Positions 44,893-54,310 of a stretch of DNA of 64,000 nt are shown here, in pieces. Numbering within the stretch: position 1 is the first letter of the stretch; every line of letters starts with the position of its first letter. The notes under the pieces are model-generated. The model was not told where the DNA came from, made no database searches, and worked only from the letters and a program-made list of their open reading frames with translations. Source of the DNA: an uncultured bacterium (GTDB taxonomy: Bacteria > Bacteroidota > Ignavibacteria > UBA10030 > BY39); contig CALCJK010000017.1 in assembly GCA_937967455.1 (NCBI GenBank), positions 53,042-117,041 on the forward strand. The letters run 5' to 3'. A program made the position numbers and the translations under genes.

Positions 44893-47664
44893 ATGAAAAA
44901 ATATTTTTTATTTTTGATATTTTTATTGATATACACAAAATCATTATCTCAATCTAATAAATTTGAATTCTATCCAGATGCAATCTACAACTCGGCAATT
45001 TCAACCCCTAAGTCGATCATAGGTTATGATATAGGAACAGAACCGCTTCGATATGATAATCTGATTAAATACCTGAAAACTTTAGACGAGCAATCAGATG
45101 AAGTAAAGTTAGTCGAAATGGGAAAAACTTATGAAGGTAGAAGTTTATTTTATTTAATTATTACCTCAAAACAAAACTTAGATAGGATTGAGGAAATCAA
45201 GCAAAATATTTCTAAACTTGCCGATCCAAGAAAAATAAAAAAAGGTGATAATGTAGATTATTTAATCGAAAATACACCAGCAATTGCCTGGCTTGCATAT
45301 GGCATTCATGGCGATGAGCTCTCAAGCCCTGATGCGGCTGTGCAACTCGCATATCATCTTGCAGCTGGAATGGATGAATCAACAATTAAGTTAAAAAAAG
45401 AATTAATAATCTTAATCGATCCAATACAAAATCCAGATGGAAGAGAACGATATCTTGCACAAATGCAACAATGGAAAAGTGAGGTTGCAAATTCAGATGC
45501 CCAGACAATTCAGCACACTGGTGTTTGGCCTTGGGGGAGAGGCAACCATTACCTTTTTGATATGAATAGAGATTGGTTTTTATTGGTTCATCCAGAAACT
45601 CAAGCGCGTGTAAAAACTGTTTTAAGTTGGAACCCTCAATTATTTGTTGATGCACATGAAATGGGATCCTACGATACATATCTTTTTTCGCCTGCAGGTC
45701 CACCTTTTAATCCAAATATGAATGAGTTCAATCATAAGTGGAGAAAAATCTTCTCTCAGGACCAAGCAAAAGCTTTTGATAAATACAGTTGGAGTTATTA
45801 CACTCGCGAATGGAACGACGAGTGGTATCCTGGTTATGGTAGTGGATGGTCTCTATATATAGGAGCAATTGGCATCTTATATGAACAAGCTCAGACAGAT
45901 GGTTCAATTATAAAACGTCCGGATGGTACTTACTTAAATTTTAGAGACGCAGTTCATCATCAATTTGTGAGTTCAATTTCCAACCTGCAAACAGCAGCAA
46001 ATAATCGCAAACTAATGTTGAAGGAATATTATGAATCGAAGCAAAATGATCTAATTCTAAAAAAAGGAGAACCAAATAGCTTTATTTTTGTACCAGATAA
46101 AAACATTACCAGACTGAACAATTTAATTGAAAAATTGCTGATGCAAAATATTGAAGTTAATGTATTAGATGAAGAAATAGAATTAAAAAACTTATATGGA
46201 ATAAGGGAAAAAAATGTTAGAAAAAAACTACCTAAAGGCAGCTATATAATAAATTTAGATCAACCAATGGGACGACTTGCTAAAACAATATTAGAATTCG
46301 ATCCAAGAATGGATAACGAAACACTTGAACGTGAAAGAAAAAAACTTGAAAAAAATAAACAAAGTGAAATGTATGATGTAACTGCCTGGTCATTGCCAAT
46401 TGCCTATGATGTTGAAGCATATTGGACAGATAAGAAAATCAATAAAAATATTAGACTTATTCAGAAAGTAGATAAACCTGCAAATGAAATTATCAATCAA
46501 AAACCGAAATATGGATACATATTTGATTACACAGATGACTCAGCACTAAAATTAGTTTTAGATTTATTAGAAAAGGGGTATAAACTTCGCTCAGCCAGAG
46601 AGCCATTTAAAGTTGAAGGACAATCATTTGGTCGAGGAGCTATATTAATACGCATTAACGAAAATCAAAATAACATTCACCAGGATATATTATCACTTTC
46701 TGAAAAGACTTCCATTAAGATATATGGTGTTAATACAGCATTAAGCAGTGATGGTCCAGATCTGGGTGGAAATGACTTTATTTTATTAGAACCACCAAAA
46801 GTTGGATTAATTACAGGTTCAATTATAAATTTAGGAAGCTTTTCCACAATTTGGCACCTCTTAGATTACAAAATGAATTTGCGAACAAGCATACTAAATG
46901 TAGAAGGATTGTCATACTTGGATTTAAGGAAATATAACATCTTAATATTTCCATCAGCTAATAATCCACAATCATTATCACAAATACTTGGCAAGGAAGG
47001 TATTAATAAACTCAAAAAGTGGATTGAGAATGGTGGTACAGCTGTAGGAATCGGAAATTCGGCTGCATTTTTTGCTGACACGGCTAATGGAATCAGTAAA
47101 GTAAAATTACGCCATCAGGCACTAAGTGAACTGAGCATCTATGAAGATGAATTAAAAAGAGAACTGGGTATTGCAAATATCAAAATTGATAGCATAAAAA
47201 TATGGGATTTTCCAGATTCTCTAAAAAATACAAGCACCAAGCAACAAATCACAGATATTAAAACACTGGAAAGAGAAGATGAATACTTACGAACTTTTAT
47301 GCCAAGAGGTGCAATATTAAGTTTAAATTTAGATACCGAGCATTGGTTAACATTTGGTATGAAGTATAAAACCTCGGCAATTATATATTCACCTAATGTA
47401 TTTTTATCGCGACCACCAGTCCAAACCCCCGCAAGATTTGAAAATTTTGAAAATTTACGATTATCCGGATTACTCTGGACGGAAGCCAGACAAAGATGGC
47501 AAAGAAGTGCATATCTTACAAGAGAATCATCAGGAAACGGGCAGATTATATTATTTGCAGGTGAACCTGCATTTAGAGGATATTTCCACGCTACAGAAAG
47601 ATTATTATTAAATAGTATTATTCTCGGACCAGGCTGGGGTACAAGTAAGTTGGTAGAATGGTAA
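44893..47664 (+). CDS. M14 zinc carboxypeptidase, secreted
   Basis: 923 residues. Signal peptide (ends near SLSQ). Peptidase domain at about 50-400 with zinc site His 139-x-x-Glu 142 (IHGDE), substrate segment NPDGRERY, and a later His (DAHEMGS) and Glu (GILYEQAQ). The C-terminal part (about 600-800) includes an amidotransferase-like stretch (LRKYNILIFPSANNPQ ... GGTAVGIGNSAAFFAD), as in many large Bacteroidota M14 proteins. Removes C-terminal residues from peptides outside the cytoplasm. The photolyase gene starts 12 bases after it. Confidence 0.87.
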   Translation: MKKYFLFLIFLLIYTKSLSQSNKFEFYPDAIYNSAISTPKSIIGYDIGTEPLRYDNLIKYLKTLDEQSDEVKLVEMGKTYEGRSLFYLIITSKQNLDRIEEIKQNISKLADPRKIKKGDNVDYLIENTPAIAWLAYGIHGDELSSPDAAVQLAYHLAAGMDESTIKLKKELIILIDPIQNPDGRERYLAQMQQWKSEVANSDAQTIQHTGVWPWGRGNHYLFDMNRDWFLLVHPETQARVKTVLSWNPQLFVDAHEMGSYDTYLFSPAGPPFNPNMNEFNHKWRKIFSQDQAKAFDKYSWSYYTREWNDEWYPGYGSGWSLYIGAIGILYEQAQTDGSIIKRPDGTYLNFRDAVHHQFVSSISNLQTAANNRKLMLKEYYESKQNDLILKKGEPNSFIFVPDKNITRLNNLIEKLLMQNIEVNVLDEEIELKNLYGIREKNVRKKLPKGSYIINLDQPMGRLAKTILEFDPRMDNETLERERKKLEKNKQSEMYDVTAWSLPIAYDVEAYWTDKKINKNIRLIQKVDKPANEIINQKPKYGYIFDYTDDSALKLVLDLLEKGYKLRSAREPFKVEGQSFGRGAILIRINENQNNIHQDILSLSEKTSIKIYGVNTALSSDGPDLGGNDFILLEPPKVGLITGSIINLGSFSTIWHLLDYKMNLRTSILNVEGLSYLDLRKYNILIFPSANNPQSLSQILGKEGINKLKKWIENGGTAVGIGNSAAFFADTANGISKVKLRHQALSELSIYEDELKRELGIANIKIDSIKIWDFPDSLKNTSTKQQITDIKTLEREDEYLRTFMPRGAILSLNLDTEHWLTFGMKYKTSAIIYSPNVFLSRPPVQTPARFENFENLRLSGLLWTEARQRWQRSAYLTRESSGNGQIILFAGEPAFRGYFHATERLLLNSIILGPGWGTSKLVEW

Positions 47665-47676
47665 GAGGTTTTTTAT

Positions 47677-49029
47677 ATGAATTACGATCGAGTGAAAAAA
47701 ATAAATTCCTTTGAATACTCAGGTGGCTTAATATTATATTGGATGAATAGAGATCAAAGAGTCAACGATAACTGGGCTCTTATTTTTGCTCAGGAGTTAT
47801 CATTTAAATATAAAAAACCTTTTGCAGTTCTGTTTTCTTTATCTGAAAATGATACCAGAATATCCTCACGACAGCTAAAATTTATGATTGAGAATCTAAA
47901 GCAAGTAGAGGAGAACTTAAAAAAGAAAAACATACCATTTATTTTTTTGTTAGGTAATCCAGCCGAAGTAATTTCAAACTATATACATTTAAATAATATT
48001 GGAATTCTCATTTCGGATTTCTCCCCACTAAGAAACGATCGGCTTAATAAGCAAAAATTGCTTTCAAAATTAAAAATTCCTTTTTATGAAGTTGACGCTC
48101 ACAATATAGTTCCAGTCTGGATTGCATCCGATAAAATGGAAATAGGCGCATACACTATCAGACCTAAAATACACAAACACTTGAATTTGTACCTTGAAGA
48201 ATATCCCAAAATCACAAAACAAACACTATCCTGGGATAAAAATATTTCGAAAGTTAACTGGCAAAACCTTATTAAAAATTTAAAAATTAACAAATTTAAT
48301 GAAAATATAAATTGGATAAGACCTGGAGAAAAGGAAGCTTTAAAAGTTCTCAACAACTTTTTAAAAAATAAACTAATGTATTACAACGAAAGAAGAAATA
48401 ATCCTAACCTTGATGGGCAATCAAATCTTTCACCCTACTTACACTTTGGTCAGATCAGTTCACAAAGAATAGCACTCGAAATCAAAAAAATTGAAACACA
48501 ATCGGATTATGAAAAATCATTTTTAGAAGAATTAATTGTAAGGAAAGAACTTGCAGATAATTTTTGTTATTATAACAAGGATTATGATTCATTTAATGGT
48601 TTCCCTCGATGGGCTCAAGAGACACTAAACTTACATAGATATGATAAACGAGAATATATTTATTCTTTGCGCCAATTTGAAAATGCAGAAACACACGATG
48701 CTTTATGGAATGCAGCTCAGATCGAATTGATAGAGAAAGGAAAAATGCACGGATATATGAGAATGTACTGGGCAAAGAAAATTTTAGAATGGACTAAGCA
48801 TCCAGAGGATGCATTGAATATTGCTATAAAATTAAATGATAAATACGAGTTAGATGGTAATGATCCTAATGGCTATACTGGTATTGCATGGTCAATTGGT
48901 GGTGTACATGATAGAGCCTGGGGAGAAAGAAAAATTTTCGGTAAAATCCGATATATGAATTATTCGGGCTGTAAAAGAAAATTTAATGTATTAGAATATA
49001 TAAGTAAATTTACATCTAAAAAGCAGTAA
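47677..49029 (+). CDS. phr: Class II CPD DNA photolyase
   Basis: 450 residues. Light-driven repair of UV-made pyrimidine dimers with FAD. The segments YWMNRDQRVNDNWAL and DAHNIVPVWIASDKMEIGAYTIR are marks of class II photolyases, distinct from the class I E. coli type; the FAD region includes SPYLHFGQIS, WNAAQIELIEKGKMHGYMRMYWAKKILEW and NDPNGYTGIAWSIGGVHDRAWGER. Followed after 86 bases by a CarH-like gene, fitting light control. RBS: AGAGG before the ATG. Confidence 0.95.
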   Translation: MNYDRVKKINSFEYSGGLILYWMNRDQRVNDNWALIFAQELSFKYKKPFAVLFSLSENDTRISSRQLKFMIENLKQVEENLKKKNIPFIFLLGNPAEVISNYIHLNNIGILISDFSPLRNDRLNKQKLLSKLKIPFYEVDAHNIVPVWIASDKMEIGAYTIRPKIHKHLNLYLEEYPKITKQTLSWDKNISKVNWQNLIKNLKINKFNENINWIRPGEKEALKVLNNFLKNKLMYYNERRNNPNLDGQSNLSPYLHFGQISSQRIALEIKKIETQSDYEKSFLEELIVRKELADNFCYYNKDYDSFNGFPRWAQETLNLHRYDKREYIYSLRQFENAETHDALWNAAQIELIEKGKMHGYMRMYWAKKILEWTKHPEDALNIAIKLNDKYELDGNDPNGYTGIAWSIGGVHDRAWGERKIFGKIRYMNYSGCKRKFNVLEYISKFTSKKQ

Positions 49030-49044
49030 TCTTTCTACAAAAAC

Positions 49045-49073
49045 TTGACAAATAGAAAAATATTTTGTATATT
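49045..49073 (+). promoter_or_regulatory. Candidate promoter of carH-like gene
   Basis: TTGACA (49045-49050) and TATATT (49068-49073) separated by exactly 17 bases. The same region also reads TTTTG-TATATTT, which could serve a Bacteroidota-type promoter. Distance to the ATG at 49116 is 42 bases. Strongest sigma70-like match seen in the window. Confidence 0.7.
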
Positions 49074-49102
49074 TAAATCGTCTAAAACAAACATAATATA
49101 CA
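49066..49102 (+). promoter_or_regulatory. Candidate operator: inverted repeat over the -10 box
   Basis: TGTATATT (49066-49073) is the exact reverse complement of AATATACA (49095-49102). The left arm covers the -10 element and the right arm lies in the early transcribed region. CarH/LitR-type repressors bind inverted sites at promoters and this gene would be auto-regulated; the link is inference. AT-rich context means chance is possible. Confidence 0.45.
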
Positions 49103-49115
49103 TAACGAACTTTTA

Positions 49116-50036
49116 ATGAAAAATTTTCTATCAACAAAAGAAGTTGCGGCTCTACTAAATATCACTGAAACCACAGTAAAACGCTGGGCAGAAGCTGGAA
49201 AAATACCCTGTTCCAAAACTATTGGAGGTCATAGAAAGTTTGCCTTTAATGAAATACTCAAATTTGCAGAAGATAATTCATTTTCTATAACTGGAATTAT
49301 TCCTCCACCTTTATCTACAAAACAAATAAAAAACTTAGAATATGGTGTATATACAAAAAATTATCACCTTATTGCTGATATATTTAAAGTAGAAGCGCTT
49401 CAAGGTGATAAAGCAGGTTTAGAAAATTTGTTACTCTACTTATATAGAAATCACATACCGTTCACTACTATCATTGATGAGGTTGTACATCCTGCACTTT
49501 CTCGTATTGGAGAGCTGTGGCAAGAAAAATTAATTGATATTGATCAGGAGCACCTTGCTTCCACGGCTGTTAAAGAAGCTCTGATAAAGTTGAGTTCAGT
49601 ATTATTTCATAAACCAAATCACAACGTAAATGCTCTATGTGCATGCGTTGAAGGTGAATTACATGACATTGGTATAACTGCTATCTCATATGCTTTAGAA
49701 ATTGAGGGAATAACAGTTACCAATTTAGGAATTGATACACCTTTTCAATCACTAAAAAATTTTATAAAAAAAAATAAACCACAACTTGTATGTCTATCAG
49801 CAACAGCACCTAATATTCCTGAACATAAATTTAAAGAAGCCGTCCGAGATATAGCTAAATTTACTCATAGCTATAACGGCAAAATAATCTGTGGTGGAAT
49901 TTATTCAAATTTATTTGAAAAGAAAGAGCTTCAAGTAGATTTAATCGCATACTCCACCACAGATACAATTGAATTTGTAAAAGAAGTTTTTAAATTAAAA
50001 CCAGGTAAAAAAATAAACAATACAACAATAACTTAA
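49116..50036 (+). CDS. carH: CarH/LitR-like B12-binding light-sensing regulator
   Basis: 306 residues. MerR/excisionase-type DNA-binding domain (about 4-55), four-helix cap (about 85-165) and B12 Rossmann domain (about 170-300). The cap carries the CarH mark W-x9-E-H (Trp 135, Glu 145, His 146), and the B12 loop is E181-x-H183-x-x-G186, plus LSATAP and CGGIYS. CarH holds adenosylcobalamin in the dark as a DNA-bound tetramer and falls apart in light. In Thermus CarH the residue after the Trp is a His that binds cobalt after light; here it is Gln 136. Next to a photolyase gene, as expected for a light regulator. Confidence 0.85.
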   Translation: MKNFLSTKEVAALLNITETTVKRWAEAGKIPCSKTIGGHRKFAFNEILKFAEDNSFSITGIIPPPLSTKQIKNLEYGVYTKNYHLIADIFKVEALQGDKAGLENLLLYLYRNHIPFTTIIDEVVHPALSRIGELWQEKLIDIDQEHLASTAVKEALIKLSSVLFHKPNHNVNALCACVEGELHDIGITAISYALEIEGITVTNLGIDTPFQSLKNFIKKNKPQLVCLSATAPNIPEHKFKEAVRDIAKFTHSYNGKIICGGIYSNLFEKKELQVDLIAYSTTDTIEFVKEVFKLKPGKKINNTTIT

Positions 50037-50056
50037 ACAAAAAAGGAGAAATAAAA

Positions 50057-50560
50057 ATGAAAAAATCATTACTAGTAACAACATTATTAACCCTATTATC
50101 CGTTTCTGGGTTATTAGCTCAAGATATGAAATATGGATTGGGCTGGTATTCAGCATCTGCACCAGTTGGTGGCCGTGTATGGATCAATCCTAACATCGGT
50201 TTCGACTTAGGTTTAGGGTATGCAGATAAGAATGCATTAGGTTCTGACAAGGATAGGTTTCATCTCAATGCTGGTTTACCTATTAATGTCTTTAAAACCA
50301 ATTCAGTAAATTTCTTTATCAGACCAGGAATAGAACTTCAAACAAATGCTCGTACTGTTGGTAGCGAAGTTAAATCAAAAATGATAATAACCGCTGATTT
50401 AGGTGCAGAATGGTGGATAACAGAAAACTTCACACTAAGTGTGGGACATGGTTTGCAATTTGAACAAATTAACCATCCAACTGATGACAGCAAATGGGGA
50501 ATTACAGCCCTGCGAGCACTTGGATTTAACAACCTTGGCTTCCACTTTTATTTTAACTAA
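50057..50560 (+). CDS. Small outer-membrane beta-barrel-like protein
   Basis: 167 residues. AAAGGAG precedes the ATG; signal peptide ends near LLAQD. The rest alternates polar and hydrophobic residues as in a small beta barrel (VGGRVWINPNIGFDLGLGYADKN, SVNFFIRPGIELQT) and ends in GFHFYFN, a terminal aromatic as in outer-membrane proteins. Begins 20 bases after the CarH-like gene. Function unknown. Confidence 0.75.
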   Translation: MKKSLLVTTLLTLLSVSGLLAQDMKYGLGWYSASAPVGGRVWINPNIGFDLGLGYADKNALGSDKDRFHLNAGLPINVFKTNSVNFFIRPGIELQTNARTVGSEVKSKMIITADLGAEWWITENFTLSVGHGLQFEQINHPTDDSKWGITALRALGFNNLGFHFYFN

Positions 50561-50568
50561 TTAAATTA

Positions 50569-50599
50569 TGGAGTTCCTGTGTGTTGCACAGGAACTCCA
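50569..50599 (+). terminator. 13-bp perfect stem-loop after barrel gene
   Basis: TGGAGTTCCTGTG (50569-50581) pairs fully with CACAGGAACTCCA (50587-50599) over a TGTTG loop. Placed 8 bases after the stop, like a terminator, but no T-run follows. It could be an mRNA-stabilising stem or a terminator aided by another factor; the TonB gene starts 22 bases later. Confidence 0.55.
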
Positions 50600-50620
50600 C
50601 TAAAAATCATCTTAAAGAAT

Positions 50621-52900
50621 ATGAAAAACTATATTAAAATATTTTTAATTTTTAGTCTGTTCCTGAACATCGCAAACACTCAGGATAAATATGGTAAAAT
50701 TGTTGGAAAAGTTTATGATGCTTTTACTCAACAACCAATACCTAACGCAAATATTGTAATCATAGGTACCGATTACGGAACAGTCACCGACTTAGATGGA
50801 AGATATATGATAGATAAAGTCCCAGTCAATATTTATCAAATCCGTGCTTCATCTTTAGGTTATAGCTCAGAAATAAAAACTGACATAATGGTTATGACTT
50901 CAAGACCAGTACAAGTAGATTTTCAACTCTATGAATCGCCAATTGAACTGGATCAAGTAATTGTAACAAACGAAATCTTCCCTCGCAATCCATATGAGCT
51001 TACAAGTATTACAAACTTTAATTATGAAGAAATAAGGCGCTTCCCTGGTGGTTTTGAAGATGTTGTAAGAGCAGTATCAGTGTTACCTGGTGTTGCACAA
51101 GCAGACGCAGGTAGAAACGATTTAATTGTACGTGGTGGTGCGCCCTCAGAAAATTTATATTTAATAGATGGATATGTTGCACAAAATATTAATCATTTTG
51201 GTACACAAGGTGCTACTGGTGGCCCATTAAGTTTCGTTAACTTAGATTTTGTAAAAGAATCATTCTTCTCAACTGGAGGATTTTCAGTAAATTATGGCGA
51301 TAAACTTTCTTCAGTCTTATCAATAAATCTCAGAAATGGAAGAAACGACAGACTCGGGGGAAAAATTACTATTTCAGCTACACAATTTGGATTAAATTTT
51401 GAAGGACCCATTTCGAATAAATCTTCGTTCTTCTTTTCAGCAAGAAGAAGCTATCTTGATTTTATATTTAAATCTGCTGGGTTCTCATTTGTTCCAGAAT
51501 ACTATGATGTCATATCAAAAATTGATTACGATATCAATCCATATAATTCACTTTCATTTTTATTTATTGGCGCTTTCGATTATGTCCGTTTCTTCAATAC
51601 CGATCCTGATAAACGCTACAAAAACTCACGAGCCCTCGGCAGTGATCAATTACAATATCTTACCGGACTAAGTTATAAATATTTTTTCAATAAAGGTTTC
51701 TTTAAATTTAGCTTAAGCAGAAATTTTGCAGATTTTAACACTTCACAAAGGGATTCCCTTTTAAATCCAATTTTTCTAAACGAATCAAGTGAAGGAGAAA
51801 ATGTTCTAAAATCTGAACTGGTTTACAAACTCACAAAAAAATCCGAATTTAGCCTGGGAACTGAAATTAAATCAATAAAATTTAACTATGATATTAAAGT
51901 ACCTGAATTTATTACAAGCTTTGGAGATACATTAAATTTAAAGCAGATTGGTAAAAATAGATTCTACAAATTTGGAATATATCTACAATATGGTGGATTT
52001 TATTTTAATAAATTAAGAATGACTATTGGCACACGATACGACTATTTTAATGCAATATTAAACAAATCCGCATTCAGTCCAAGATTTAGTTTATCTTATC
52101 AATTTTTTGAAAAAACTTTCCTGAATTTTAGTACTGGGTTCTATCATCAAAGTCCATCGTATATATGGCTTACTGGAAATGAAAAAAATAAAAATCTTAA
52201 GCACATTAGATCAAATCATATAATCGTAGGTTTAGAACAATTATTGAGAGAAGATATCAATTTAAAATTAGAATATTTCAATAAATTTTATCAGAATTAT
52301 CCTACAAGTGAATTACGACCTTATCTTATTCTTTCTAACACTGGAGCCGGCTTTGCTGGAGCTGATGACAATTTCTCATCATTTGGACTTGAACCTCTGC
52401 TAAGCAAAGGAAAAGGTAATTCCAACGGAATTGAATTATCATTACAAAAAAAATCCTCAGATATTCCACATTTTGGTTTATTCAGTATTACATACAGTCA
52501 GTCAAAATTTACTGCACTTGATGGAATCACTAGAATTGGCTCATACGACCAAAAATGGATCATAAATTTGAGTGGAGGTTACATATTTAACGAAAGATGG
52601 CAAGCCACATTAAAATTCAGATACTCAACTGGAAAACCATACACACCATTTAATCCAGATGGAACTCAATCGTTAGTAAATTACAACACCAGAAGATTAC
52701 CACCAAATCATAGTCTTGACATCAGAATAGATCGCAGGTGGTTTTTTGAAAAATGGGTTTTGATAACTTACATTGATGTTCAGAACATTTATAATCGCAA
52801 AAATATTAATTTTATTCGCTGGGATTCCAGAAATAATAAAGTCGATGATGCGCAATCAATTGGAATTATTCCATCTATTGGGATAAGTGCAGAACTATGA
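50621..52900 (+). CDS. TonB-dependent receptor with carboxypeptidase-regulatory-like domain
   Basis: 759 residues from the ATG at 50621. Signal peptide, then a CarboxypepD-regulatory-like domain (about 24-110: GKVYDAFTQQPIPNANIVIIGTDYG), plug domain with VLPGVAQADAGRNDLIVRGGAPSENLYLIDG, and a 22-strand-type barrel to the C-terminus. Imports a ligand across the outer membrane using TonB energy. No SusD-like partner follows. Ligand unknown. Overlaps the SRPBCC gene by 4 bases, so those two are coupled. Confidence 0.93.
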   Translation: MKNYIKIFLIFSLFLNIANTQDKYGKIVGKVYDAFTQQPIPNANIVIIGTDYGTVTDLDGRYMIDKVPVNIYQIRASSLGYSSEIKTDIMVMTSRPVQVDFQLYESPIELDQVIVTNEIFPRNPYELTSITNFNYEEIRRFPGGFEDVVRAVSVLPGVAQADAGRNDLIVRGGAPSENLYLIDGYVAQNINHFGTQGATGGPLSFVNLDFVKESFFSTGGFSVNYGDKLSSVLSINLRNGRNDRLGGKITISATQFGLNFEGPISNKSSFFFSARRSYLDFIFKSAGFSFVPEYYDVISKIDYDINPYNSLSFLFIGAFDYVRFFNTDPDKRYKNSRALGSDQLQYLTGLSYKYFFNKGFFKFSLSRNFADFNTSQRDSLLNPIFLNESSEGENVLKSELVYKLTKKSEFSLGTEIKSIKFNYDIKVPEFITSFGDTLNLKQIGKNRFYKFGIYLQYGGFYFNKLRMTIGTRYDYFNAILNKSAFSPRFSLSYQFFEKTFLNFSTGFYHQSPSYIWLTGNEKNKNLKHIRSNHIIVGLEQLLREDINLKLEYFNKFYQNYPTSELRPYLILSNTGAGFAGADDNFSSFGLEPLLSKGKGNSNGIELSLQKKSSDIPHFGLFSITYSQSKFTALDGITRIGSYDQKWIINLSGGYIFNERWQATLKFRYSTGKPYTPFNPDGTQSLVNYNTRRLPPNHSLDIRIDRRWFFEKWVLITYIDVQNIYNRKNINFIRWDSRNNKVDDAQSIGIIPSIGISAEL

Positions 52901-53364
52901 AATTTCATTTATACAGAGAGCAAAAAGTATATAATAATATAAGTGAAGTTTTTGCTTTTTTTGAAAATGTCGAAAATTTAGAAAAAATTACACCACCCTG
53001 GCTTAACTTTAAAATTCTTAGCAAAAAACCCTACATCGTGAAAAAAAATGCTGAATTTGATTATTCAATAAAAATTTTAGGATTTAGAATAAAATGGAAA
53101 TCCATAATTTCAGATTATAATCCACCTCATAAATTTACTGATATCCAAGTAAATGGTCCTTATAAAAAATGGTGTCATACTCATTTGTTTAAAGAATTTC
53201 CTGATCATATATTAATTGTTGATTCTGTTGAATATGAGTTATATGGTAAATTTTTAGCAGGTCTAGTAAACAAAATTTTTGTTCAAAGAAAATTAAATGA
53301 TATATTTAATTATAGAAAATTGATCATACAAAAAACATTCAATAAAAAAAATGCTGAACAATGA
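52897..53364 (+). CDS. SRPBCC (cyclase/START-like) family protein
   Basis: 155 residues. FHLYREQKVYNNISEVFAFFENVENLEKITPPWLNFKIL is the usual SRPBCC opening (N-terminal strand and 'x-FF-x-x-x-x-NL-x-x-I-TP'). The fold makes a pocket for a hydrophobic ligand; no reaction can be given. Start overlaps the TonB receptor stop (ATGA), and its end overlaps the DUF523 gene by 14 bases. Genes like this often occur with photolyase and DUF1722 genes in light-response clusters. Confidence 0.8.
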   Translation: MKFHLYREQKVYNNISEVFAFFENVENLEKITPPWLNFKILSKKPYIVKKNAEFDYSIKILGFRIKWKSIISDYNPPHKFTDIQVNGPYKKWCHTHLFKEFPDHILIVDSVEYELYGKFLAGLVNKIFVQRKLNDIFNYRKLIIQKTFNKKNAEQ

Positions 53365-54310
53365 AATTCCAATAAGAGTGGGTATAAGTTCCTGCTTACT
53401 TGGCGAAAAAGTGAGATTTGATGCAGGACATAAAAAAGATTTATATCTAACCAATATCTTGGGAAAGTATGTTGAATGGATACCTGTTTGTCCGGAAGTA
53501 GAAGTTGGAATGGGGGTACCGAGAGAAGCAATCCGTTTAGTTGGAAAACCAAATAATCCAAATTTGGTTGGTACAAAATCAGGTAAGGATTGGACAGATG
53601 AAATGAAAAAATTTTCTCAGATGCGTAACAAACAACTTGCAGAAATGAATTTAAGTGGATTTATATTTAAGAAAGATTCTCCAACTTGCGGTATGGAACG
53701 CGTTCGGGTATATTCTCAATCTGGCTCACCCAGTAAAGAAGGAACAGGGGTTTTCGCAAAAAGTTTTATTGAATATTTTCCATTAATACCAGTCGAGGAA
53801 GAAGGAAGACTAAATGATATAAAACTAAGAGAAAATTTTATTGAGCGAGTATTCGCATATAATCGACTACTAAATTTATTTTCTAAAAAATTTTCAAGAG
53901 GTGAATTTGTAAAATTTCATACTCATGGAAAATTTCAATTACTTTCTCATAGTGAAAAGCATTACAGAGAGTTAGGCAACATAGTTGCAAGAGCAAAATC
54001 TTATAGTACTTCAGAATTAAAGGAAAAATATTCCAAAATATTCATGGATGCATTAAAGATAAAAACAACAACAAAGAAAAATGCGAATGTACTGTTTCAT
54101 ATATTAGGTTATTTAAAAAATATGTTAGACAAATTTGAGAAAGAAGCTATAATAAAAATAATAAATGATTACCAGAATGAGTTAGTACCTCTCATTGTCC
54201 CACTTACGCTCATCCGTCATTATATAGAAAAGCATAATATAGAATACATTAAATTTCAAACATATTTAAATCCCCATCCCAAAGAATTAATGTTAAGAAA
54301 TCATGTTTAA
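53351..54310 (+). CDS. DUF523-DUF1722 fusion protein (TudS/YbgA-like)
   Basis: 319 residues. N-terminal DUF523 domain (about 8-150) with three conserved cysteines: Cys 15 (ISSCLLGEKVRFD), Cys 47 (PVCPEVEVGMGVPRE) and Cys 113 (SPTCGM), which in the TudS thiouracil desulfidase hold a [4Fe-4S] cluster. C-terminal DUF1722/YbgA domain (about 175-310, FHTHGKFQLLSHSEKHYRELG). E. coli ybgA neighbours phrB; here the fusion is 3 kb downstream of a photolyase. A role in nucleoside or tRNA thiolation repair is inference. Confidence 0.88.
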   Translation: MLNNEIPIRVGISSCLLGEKVRFDAGHKKDLYLTNILGKYVEWIPVCPEVEVGMGVPREAIRLVGKPNNPNLVGTKSGKDWTDEMKKFSQMRNKQLAEMNLSGFIFKKDSPTCGMERVRVYSQSGSPSKEGTGVFAKSFIEYFPLIPVEEEGRLNDIKLRENFIERVFAYNRLLNLFSKKFSRGEFVKFHTHGKFQLLSHSEKHYRELGNIVARAKSYSTSELKEKYSKIFMDALKIKTTTKKNANVLFHILGYLKNMLDKFEKEAIIKIINDYQNELVPLIVPLTLIRHYIEKHNIEYIKFQTYLNPHPKELMLRNHV

